Assembly: GCF_000003605.2 (NCBI RefSeq)
Contig: NW_003126883.1
Location: 458,097 to 494,554, forward strand
DNA: 36,458 bases
Source: Saccoglossus kowalevskii
Lineage: Eukaryota > Hemichordata > Enteropneusta > Harrimaniidae
Direction of reading: 5' to 3'
Both the position numbers and the translations under genes were made by a program. The notes beneath the pieces are model-generated. The model was not told where the DNA came from. It made no database searches and saw only the letters and a list, made by a program, of their open reading frames with translations. Every line of letters begins with the position of its first letter. Position 1 is the first letter of the stretch. This document shows positions 13,902 through 25,900 of the stretch, one piece after another.

Positions 13902-16900
13902 AAACAAGTCTATAAATTTACATGTAGCATATACTGTCTCTAGTGTTCGATATAAATGGATTTGAGAAATGTGTTTTTTGGCAATACTAAACCTAATGAC
14001 ATTTAATTGCTTTTCAGTTACCTGCCAACATGGTGGCCACATGGACCAGATAACATCACCAGACGTCAGGGGTGAGTTGAATTATATAATGGCGATCTAT
14101 CTCGTAGTTGAATGTTTTTCTCTGTTGCAATAAGATGTCTGCTCTATTTGTTCATTATTTGTAAATTAATATGTTTATTGTAGGAATTATTGGACTATGG
14201 TTGGATCTCGACACATGAATGCCACACTGGCTAATGTTTTAAAACTGATCAATAACAATCTGGGAAGCGTAGATTCACCTTGGATGAACAGAATTGCTAG
14301 TAAGTGTCAACAGATTGATTTATAGATACCATGTGCATTCTCTTGCTGTATTATAAATATTGAATAAAACTAGAATATCAATTTTAGAATAATTCTTAGA
14401 ATTTGATAATATTTCTCACATGGTATCAATATTTTGTCAAGTGTACATTGTCATCTTTACATAAATCAAAATTTAGGTATATAGGAGTTTGTTGTAAGAG
14501 CTACATTTGGCATTGGAAAAAATATTGTATAAGGAAACAAATTTTATTTGAATTTTTGTCATACTTCATATATTTTGCTTAACAATTTTCTCTGAATTGT
14601 TCAGTAATTTTTTTTTATATTCTCATTAGCTTGCACATTGCCTATATTGACTGATGCCAGAGCAGATTTATTGAAATCACACTTCCTACCAGTTGTTGAA
14701 AAAATCAAGGATAAGTCTTGTAAGACATGGGCCAGTGAAGAACAGATGAAGAGAGACTTTCCCCAAGGAGGTAGTGAAATGGAAGAAGTAGAGTTTCTGA
14801 TTTTAGAGGTAACAATTTATATAATATTTTATTGATGCAAACACCTGAGTGACTCAAAAGAATATTAGGTATAAAATGATTAAATAATTTGAATAATCAG
14901 CTCATAGTCAGAGATATACTGTAGAATACTTTATTTTCGTTTGGAATTTATTTTCGCTATTTTCGCTAAAGGGATGATTCCGTGAAAATAAAATCCAGCG
15001 AATATACCTTTTTTCCTATATTTCACATTAAACTCATCAAAAATCAGTGAAAATAAATTCCATACAAAACGTCCAGAAAGCCTTTTCAGCGAAAATAAAG
15101 TATTCCACAGTATATGACATACAAGTATTAACCCTGTTTCAGTCTGAAAACTTGTTTGTATTCAATATTAATTATGACAATGCATATTCATATTGAAACA
15201 AACTATGATAAAGGAAATAATATCATATAACAAAGGGCAAGGTGACCAGGGTTTAGCTATGTTATATAATTATGATGAATTCATTGTTCTTATCCATTTT
15301 TGGCCAGAATTGTTCCCATCTAAATTTTAGCCGAGGCTTTCAGCGTGAAATGTTTATCCATCTGTCCATTAATTATTTAATCTAGATTCTCAATGGACAA
15401 GTTTTTCAGTTACCCTGTCTGTGTATATGCTTTATGTATGTGTGTTTATGTCACTGATATCTCAAGAACCATGCATTGGATTTCAATGAAGTTTGGTATG
15501 TTTTTAGTGATTAGTTTTTTGTCAAAATCAGTGCATATTAATTATTTTCTTCCTTTTATTTTTCAGGAGTACAATTTAGTTGTTAGAGATCTATATGCAT
15601 TCTACCCACTTCTGATCAAGTTTATAGATTTACATCGGTAAGTTGGTCTTGCACATTTATAAATTTGTTTCTTTTTGTTTTTTGTACATTACATATAACT
15701 TTGTCTTAATTTTATAATTTATTCGTTTGTAGGTCTAGTTGGTTGAAAACACCAAGTCTAGATGCTGAGCAAGTGTTTGATAAAGTCTCTGATGTCTTCT
15801 TATCATGGACTAAATCACCTGTAAGTTTCTACTGCTGTACACATGTTTGTTGAAGCTGCTGATTATTTCGCAGTATTGAAATTCCTTTTATAGGAGAGGG
15901 TCTGAGCTTCTTTGACAATGCGAGACCGCCCCTTATTCTTGCCATGTAGAATGAGACGTACAACCTTTATTAGAATTTGAGGAACAACGTGATTTTTCCC
16001 ATACTTTCTGTATATTGTTGTTTGATATGAATTCCAATACTATTCCAAATATTCAAAACATTTTCATATTAAAGTTTCCAGTAATGATATTATTTTTCCA
16101 TTATTTTCAAGGAAGTTAAATTTGCTCAGTAGCATGAAATTTGAATCTCCCATAATGCATTGCACATATGCTCAGTGATATGCTCAGTTCTGTGAAATTT
16201 GAATTTATTTCCCACAATGCATTGTACAAACTCAGTCACATACTCAGTAGTGTGAAATTTTCATTCAGCCCAAATTCCCTTAAATCAAGAAAAAATGCAT
16301 CGACATTACTTTTACTATGTGTTCTTGATGTGATCTAAAAAATTATTACTTGCACACCAGATGAATATGTGTTGTCATGGTAATATTCTATTGCTCATTC
16401 ATCGAAAATCTTGAAATATAAGTTTGACATCAAGTCATTAAATTTCTTTCAATGATTTTCTGTGGTTTGTTTCTCACTTTTAATAAAGAATTACCGGCGT
16501 GAGGAACAGAATTTTGTTGCTCAGAATGAGATGGAGGCAGTGATAATGATGTCTAGTGCCAGTAGAAAGATGTCCATGGCACCAGGTGATACTTATAAAG
16601 ACAAAAAGAAAGATTCCAGGGCCACAGATACTCTGCAGAATAGCTTGATTGTGGCATGCTTGAAACGCTTAATACCAATTGGTATGAATCTATATGGGGC
16701 AAGAGAACAAGAACTTATTCATCAGGCCAAACAAAAGTTTTTAGAAGTAAGTAATATAGAACTTGGTGTTTATAAGATAAACGAGAGCCTCTCTGAGTGC
16801 CTTGCTTTATGCATTTTAACACAATTCAATTACATGTATGTGTTGAAACTAGAATCTATTGACATATTTCTACCAATTATTTTCTAAACAATTTTTACAG

Positions 16901-19900
16901 ACATAAACAAAAAATGACTGTATTTGCTTATGTTAAATGACATAGGTGTATGTATATATGGTGAAAATAAGCCGTATTTTAGTGATACATTAACAATGAA
17001 TGCAATTTCTGTTTTTGTATGCTGGTGGTAATTTTCAAACCCATCATTTGGGTGTGTTTAGTTGAAAAGCAAAGGAATAATTGATGAAAATGAAAATGAG
17101 GATTCACTGAAGAAATGAACAAAACTAATATTGGGGAAAAAACATCTTGTAGATAATAAATAAAAGTTAGTATAATCAGTGTTGAGTATACCAATGTTAT
17201 ATGGAGCTTTATAGTTAATACATTTTTTTTTTGATTTCATTGCAGAAAGAAACAGAGAAAGATGTTTCTGAGTTTTTACAAAGTGCTCTACATCTCGGAG
17301 AAGATAAGGTGGTTGATGATACTTCTTCAGATTCTGATCTCCCGATTGCACAGCATGCAAGTTCCTTTCCTTTTTTTCTGCCTTTATTCTTTCATCCACC
17401 CCACCCCCAACATGACTCCTGAGTCTTTCCTTTACTTCTTGTATGAATTCACATCTATCTCTCTCTTTCTCTTTCCACTCAGTTACCCGGTAGTTAGTGC
17501 ATGTTGTCCCAATTAAGCACAAGAAATATTATAATCATTCCTGCAGTATTTTTTTATATTATCTCAGAGTTTATAGCATCATTGTTGTCAGAACTGACCA
17601 TATTCATAGGAAGGGTTATGCTTCAACAATCATTGTCATAATTATAGCGTCCAGTTTATAGATATCTGCTAAAAGCCAGCTCAATGGTGCAAGTAAATTC
17701 AAACAATAATAGAGCAATAGAATTGGCAGTTCAGATGATGTCAGTTAAATGCAAATTTTTTCACGAACTGGAAACATGACATTATGTAAATGAAACAAGT
17801 TAATCAGAGTCATGTGTGTTCAAGTTTGACTTAAGGACATTGAGTTACGAAAACACAAAATTCCAAAAGTGGCCACGCCCATATTTTAGAAACCACACCC
17901 ACTTTTGCTTAACCATGCCAAAATTATAACTTGATGTTCATTGAACAGTTAGTGAAACTGAGTTACAGGTAACATACATGTTTTTTTAACTAAATGTCCA
18001 TAACTCAAACAAATCAGCATCTCGTCCAGGTCCAAGATAACTGCTGTGTGTGATCAATATTTGGGTATAGTAATGACTAAATCACTCATCACAAAATGGA
18101 TCTTAATAGAAGAAATACCCCCACATGCTTGCACAGTGTGTTATACTGGTACAAGTTGTGAGAAATGGTGTAGTTACTGTGGCTGTACATTTGTCATTTC
18201 AGTCCCAGAAGGCAAACAACTGGCAGCGACAGCTGTACAGTAAGATGTCCATGAAGCATATGGCTGGCTTAGTGGAATTAACAATGGAGAAATCAGTTGA
18301 GAGAATTCTGAAGATGGCTGAAGTCCTCTATCGCTTACATGTGGTATGCTTGCATTTCATATACTTTGATAACAAGTTTGGTTGAAATACTAGCAGATTT
18401 GATCTAACCATTTCTAGCTCCTTCAAAATAGAAATAGAATTGTTTTCTTCAATATCACTTGTGGTGACAATAGCCTTGTCATCAAATAAATACTTATAAA
18501 TATAAAGTTCAAATTTATTTTTCATGGTTTCATGCAGGTTGATCATCCACCAGCTTCTAAGAAGAGTGCATGGCGACGTTTGATGTCTGCGCAGAGGAAG
18601 AGAGCAGTCATGGCCTGCTTCAGAATGATACCTTTACATAGTTTACCGAGGTAATGACAATAATTATTTCAGTTTATGATATAAATTCAGTTAAGCAATA
18701 ATCCATTGGCCCTGTTGTGTAGGTGCAGGTACTTCTATAACACCAATGATGCCACCTTGGTTTGTGTTTCACCACATGCTTAATGGGTCATCAGTTTCGT
18801 ATAATCTTCTTATTCATTATAATAATCATACATTTGCATTTGACTCTTCATTGTCTTTTATCACCACAGACATCGTGCAATAAATTACTTTTTACGCGCA
18901 TATCGAGAGAAGTGGCTGTTAACGGAAGAATCAGCTGAGCATACCCTGATTGAAGACCTGACTGTGAGTTTATTTACCACTCATTTAAGTTGGAAAGAGT
19001 TAGCACAATACAACAAAATGATACGCTTGGTATGCGAAAGCACTGCAAAATTTATATTATTTATCACTGTTCTCTAAAATTGTCGTGCAAATTTGTTAAA
19101 AATAACATACCTCAACTCAAATTTAGTATTAAATAATAGCAATTATGTATAACTAAAATATCTGCCATTTAATGTCTGCAGTTGTAAATGATATATATAA
19201 ATTCAAATTATCAGAACCAGTGCTTGACTCTTCATTTATTTCATTTTCTATAGACTATTAACAGTGGAGTTGAAGGGGAGGAAGATAATACTATAAGATC
19301 ACCAGATCCTTTGCAACAACTGATAATGGCATTTGGTAGGGGTACAGGATTGGAACAAGAGTAAGTAAACACTCTACCTACTTCCATGATATAATCACTG
19401 ATTGATATTCACATAGCTGTAATAATCACCAACTCTTGTGTGTGTTTTTTTCAGTGGATTAACAGCTGATAAGTTATACATGTCCTATGCTGATATTATG
19501 AGCAAGGTTGGTCACAGAAATTATTATTGTACTACCCTTGTTAACACATTGGAGGAAACAAAAATTTTTAGCGAAATAGTTGTCAGAGAGCATATTGTAC
19601 CTCATTACCTACATTTCTCTTATCCAATCTGTCCATTACTGACACTCACTAGGAAACAAATCTATCGATGAATTTTAAATAGCTATCTTTATCATATATA
19701 TCTATATTCATCTTTGCAGAGTTGCCATGGAGCTGATGATGATGATGAAGATGATGACGGGGAAGATCCTGGTGCATCTTTCCAGGTGAAATATAAATTA
19801 ACACATTTGAGAGAATCGGCATTCATTATTTACAATAGGTGTGAAATGCGTAACATTACAAACATTTCTGTCCTGGTGCCAGTATTGATGTGGGATATTG

Positions 19901-22900
19901 AGCTTCTGACTTGATTATTAGAATTATGGTATGGACCATGCCCAGATGAACCAGATAACCATTTATAAATGTTGACTTGACTTGATATTACATACTAATA
20001 TACCACACATGAAGAACTTGATGAAACAAACTCAACATATCTCTTTACAGGCAACAACTTCTTTCTTATTGTTATTCTTTGTATTTTAGGAACAAGAGAT
20101 GGAGAAACAAAGGTTGTTGCATGAACAAGCTAGATTAGCCAATAGAAATGCAGCCGAAATGGTACTTATGGTAATTAGTGCCAGTAAAGGTACGTCCTTT
20201 AAATTAGCTCAACAAATAAAGTTGTCATATGTGCATGTTACAAAACCCCCTTTTTGCAAAACTAGGTTGAAATACTGTAAAATACTTTATTTAGCTGGAA
20301 TTAATTTTTGATGAAAAGACTTTTGGGTATTTTGTATGGAATTTTTCCCCCCTGATTTCTGGTGAGTTGAATGTAAAATATAGGAAAAAAGGTATATTAG
20401 CTGGATTTTATTTTCACTGGGTTGTTCTATTGGGTATTTAATTTTAGGTTTCGCATCACAAATAGAATCGCACTTTCCAATTGTTGCTATTCCTTCTTTG
20501 AATACATGTCTGACACATTGATTGTATGCGTAACTTTGCAGGTAAACGCTCTGATATGGTGATGCATACTCTCAACCTAGGTATATCTTTATTAAAAGGT
20601 GGAAATACAGCCGTTCAGAAAGTGAGTTTGGGTTTATTTATATTTTATAAAAATAAATCAGTGTCATTTAATAATTTTGTTATGATTAGATTTGTGTTGA
20701 ATTGTAATCATGTTTTGAATTGTTATGCTTTATACAGATAACCCCTCGTATATATATATATATATATTTATATATATAAATATATGTGTGTCTCACACCA
20801 ATATATTACATATGTGTGTCGATGATAGTCTCAAATGTTTTAGCATCAAAATTTAAAATAAATGAATATTAAAAGTATATTTCAACTTTGTATGTTTGTT
20901 GGTATAATATCTTTCACTAAGTAAAACTGGAATACAGCTTTTAGTTATTGTATGCCACTAACTGGTTTACCATAATGGTTGATAACTATTGTCGTTTGAC
21001 TTTTCAGCGCATGCTACATCATCTGCAAGATAAAATGGATGTTGGATTCTTCATTAGTGTAGCTGAACTCATGGAGCAGTGCACGTATGTATCTTAATTC
21101 CTGTAATACACTCTGTATATAGGTGGTTTACATGCATTGCTCTTCATGGTATATTGAGTAAGAATTGTAATATTACTTTATGTCGCCAGACCTTTTCTTG
21201 ATTTTGGTATTATTCAGAGGGAAAACGTCATAACATTTTTCTGAATCTAAAAGTCGGATACTGTAAAACGCTTTTTCACTACCGGGTACTAGGAATTTTC
21301 TTTAATTTTTACTGCTATCAAAATTCACAGTATTTTAACCCTATGAGCACTGTAGTCAACTTTCACAACCACAACCATTCACAAAATAAAATGTTACATT
21401 TTTGACATTTTTTTCTTCCAAATTTTGATCAAGACTAAACTAATCGAAAATTATGTCTTTTTGGTCACACAAATACATAAAACAGGCAAAATTAAGAATT
21501 AAGTGGTCTAAAGCGTTTAAGCAGATAACAGCTCTTGAACTCAAAATACTTTTCTAAGGAATACATACGGAATTAATATATATCATGAGGGTACTGGTAA
21601 TTCTATATCATTAATTACTTTCTATCTGTATTCAGTGTATTGGATCTAGAGGCATGTGAAAGATACAATAAAGCAGAAGGTCTGGGTGTAGGTTCTGGAG
21701 AAGCTGCAGGTAAGTCAAAGTATAAAAAAAAATCAGTGATTCTATTCTATGTTCTTTAGCTACTGTTTGAATGGTTGAGGTGATGTTGGTGGTTGGGATA
21801 TTTTATTACTAAATTCAGATTGTTTGAATCAGTTGACTTTCTTCTAGTAATGATGTCCAATATCCATGGGGATTTATTCTCAAAACTGCATGAAAAAAAT
21901 ATTTTCGCACAATGATAGTAACAAATTGTATTTATTGTTCATTTTGACCGAAGAGATCTTAACAGTCATTTGTGTCTACGGTCACTTGTATTTTTCTGTG
22001 TATAAGCATGACACTTGTATGTTTGTTAAATGCACCATGCATTACACAGTTTCTATTTTTAGTTAAAGTAGATAGTTAGATATCACACGATATTTTTTTC
22101 TTCCAAGTAAGCATGGTATACATTTTTATTATTTTTTATGAAGAAAATATTTCTATGAAGGAAATATACCGTGTTTGCTCTCTTAAAAGTGCATGCGAAA
22201 TGTAAAGGTCTGAGATTTCATATTTTAATGATCCATCATACAATACATGTTCAATAGTGATGCATTTTTTAGAGAGTGTTTTACAGTATAATTATAATAT
22301 TGTTAATTAATGTTAATTATTGGAGATTTCAAACTGGAAATTGTGCAACAGGAATATAATCCACAGAAACACACATTTCTCTTGTTCATGCATAGAATAG
22401 TACATTACTAAACTATAGTCCTTCAGTTATATAGGTCCATTGAACACATACGTAAACAACAATTAATGTCATGCATGTACCAATCCTTTATAGAATCATA
22501 TAATAATATACCCAACCTAATTCAATAAGCACTGCTAAATAGAAATATTGCTCTGTTATTATTATTATTATTAGTTGTTTTGAGTGAGAGTTAAATCTGT
22601 TTTTATATATGCTTAATATTCAGTCGGCTGATGTTTAGTGTTGCGTTGTATCTGTTACTTTGATTTCAGTGGTTTTGTGCGTATTGTTGTTATTTACATT
22701 CGCAGTGTTCATAATGTTTCTAACTGCATGTATAAATTTTTTTTGCATGGATGTTTTTCTGTTTTACGAAAAGACGAGTTCCGATATGCAGGTAATTCAC
22801 AATGATTATGAAGCTATGATTTTTATTTTTGCTTCATGTCAAAGGTCATATTCTGCCAAAAACTCGCAACGAAAAGATAGCCTTCAATCGATTCAAAGCT

Positions 22901-25900
22901 TCAAAACAGAAAGAATAAATAATCCACATCATTTTCTTCAGTTTGGCTGTGAGACAAAATGACAGAATATGATCATGTCAGTTGCAAATTTTTATTGGCT
23001 GCAATTGTCAGCAGGCATGGGTCAGTTTTGCTCCAAATTGTTGGTTAGATAGCTAGAAATGAAGATGATATGCAATTATAGGCAACACTGTAGCAGATGA
23101 GTGCACTCGCGTTAACACGGTTGAATGACAACACCCAAAATTCTTACCAGCTTTGTAATGCATGTACTAATAAAACCCACCATGCAGCGACTCATCCACT
23201 CACTCACCCACACTTACTTACCAGCTTAATTACCCACAGGATAATTAGTTCCATCCATTTTACTTTCCACCTATGCAAACCTCTGTATGGTGATGGACTA
23301 GTTTACTTTTTCATAGGGATGATATTGTAAAGGGTGCATGTGAGATCACTGTGGGCATCCTATAATATTTCTTTGATTCATCTCGCATTGCATTGATCAA
23401 CTGTGTTAATTAAAACAAAATCTGTTGTCATGGTAACCAAGTACAAGTCATGAAATCTATTTTTAACTATACCATTTGATACAAGAAATGACTTAAAGGG
23501 CGGTGGTCATCGCGTACCCCATTTTCGAATTGCATGTAAACAATGTATTTTACACGTGTTATGTATGTCGCAATGAGTCCCATATCAAACAGGTTGCAGC
23601 ACAACGACCATTGCCCTTTAAACCCTTTAAAAGAAGATAATTGTTATTTTTAATTGCTTGTACTAGGTTCATATGAACACATTTCTTGTAGTATGTACAT
23701 ACGTACTCTCTCATAAAAAGTGCAACTTTTCTCAAAGCTGCAGTCCCTATTTTGTATTATATGCAGAACATATTTCATTGAATATTGTGATTACCATGAT
23801 AAATATAATATAATAGTTTAACAACAAATTCTGAAATATTGGCACACTGAAACTAGCCTGAACTTGACAGAACAATTATAATTGCTGTGTTTACTTTTAG
23901 GAGGTCCTTCTAAATTTGATTTCATGATTCTGTCAGATAACATTTCTTCATAGAAAACCAAGACCCCCTAACGATGCTTATCTGATTCAGTGAGAGGTTT
24001 TCTACAGATAATACATAGTGGGAGTTCAACTTCACTGTTGTACATGCTATATATGTTTAAATAATGTGACACAACCAAGACTTGTTCTACTGTGTCAACA
24101 ATTTGAGATCCACAAGCCCATATCTTTGAAGAAAAAGTTTCTCAATTACCCGGCATTCATACACATGTTCTGTTCTCAGAAAGTTATTCTTGTCTGCTTA
24201 GTTCTACATCACATGTGCCGCAAGTTGTTCCTTATCCTTCTTTGAATTCATTAATACCCAAAATTAATTCTGGTAAGTTAAGAGATGCTAAAAAAAAGAT
24301 TGGCAATGAATCACATGATGTTCATTCAACCAAAGAGTTCTTCACAAAATCAAATGGTTCACGGGCGAGTGAATAATTGTAAAGTGCATCCTGATTAATT
24401 TCCTCATTATTGTGTTGGAGATGAGATATTATGTTGTAATTCACATTGTAGGGGAGAAAGCTTTACATGATGCGCCGTTCACCTGTGCGTTATATAGATT
24501 TTTACAACTCTTATGTGAAGGCCATAATTTAGGTATGTTGCATTTTACTTTTTTTCATCTGATTTATAAATTACAACGTTAGTGGCGGAAGGGGGTCAGC
24601 AGTTTATGTCTGAGATGGTGTTTCATGGCAGTACTATGGTAAAACAAAGTAACTACTATATTTGCTCCATAAGCTTTAAGTTTTTCTATGGTTGTAATAA
24701 GTACATGTAATATTTTAATGATTTACTAGCCTATGCAATATTTGGTTTATATGCAAATTTATTGAAGATGTGCTTCTAATGGAAAAAATTCAAAATTGTG
24801 TCTTGTTTTTTAATTACTTCACTGATTGTATGTTTCATTTGACATTGCAGATTTTCAGAATTATCTTCGAACACAGACTGGTAATCATACCACAGTAAAT
24901 ATTATTATCTGCACAGTTGATTACTTACTGCGAATGCAGGTTAGTACTCACACTAATTTACAGTTAGCTTTGGCAAATCTTCATCTAACTCAGAAACCAA
25001 TAAGCAATAGCCTTACAGATGAACGATGGAAAAGTTTGTGATTTTTTTAGGAATCTGAATTTTGTGTTACAGTTTTTTTCAGCGCTGAGTCTGATTCAAG
25101 CTGGCAGCATAAATTCCAGTAGATTATATTATTATCACTTGTATGATAGATAACTGTCCACTAAATAATCATAGTATACTTGCAAAGAATGTCTCTGCTG
25201 TTCTCTTTATACTTCCCTCTAGCAGTTCTGTGATGAAATCTTTTGTTTATAAATATGCCTTTCTTTTGTTGTTTTTTATCTTTTGAACAGTTGATGTAAT
25301 ATACAATGTGCTGTAAATCAGATTTCGTCTTAAAAAAATAATTCTGCAGATATTACCACAAAGATAAAGATTCATAAATTCATAAATATAATGTTTAATG
25401 TTTGTTTCAGGAATCCATCAGTGATTTTTACTGGCATTATTCAGGCAAAGATGTCATTGATACCCAGGTATGTTGTTAAAACATCTCACATAAGTAAAGC
25501 AGCTAAGAGTTTGTTCAGATGGGGGAAAAAGCATCTCTGTCATTTGTAGATAGGTATTGAGTGACAGCGAAATCTCCTGTAATTTCTGTGTACTTTATAC
25601 ACACATGTATATAGTGTCATCAGTGGGGGATATTTTATAAATTTAAACTTATCAGTGTTATATCATTTCAAATTCTGTTACTATTGATTTTCAGGGAAGA
25701 GAGAATTTCTCCAGAGCCATTAAAGTCACGACACAAGTCTTCCGAACCCTTACAGAATATATTCAGGTATTAAACATAAATTGGTATAACTGATAAATTA
25801 TAGTAACTCCTGATATTTTTTTCACTTTAGTTTTTGGCTACAAGCCAGACCAAGTAAATAGCAATGTGTCTTCTGATTAATTTGCAGAAAGGTATATCCA

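Noticed and set aside
13785-14042. Minus-strand frame rich in LFIY repeats
   Set aside because: Translation of the (AAAT)n microsatellite.
17309-17422. Extension of exon 26 into the intron, where the frame stays open
   Set aside because: No donor in phase 0 is found before the stop, and exon 27 joins well from 17308.
22670-22791. Possible 122-bp exon in intron 36 with acceptor gatttcag and donor atgcaggtaatt
   Set aside because: Entering in phase 1 it would leave in phase 0, which breaks the join to exon 37, and it codes a hydrophobic stretch in a soluble solenoid region.
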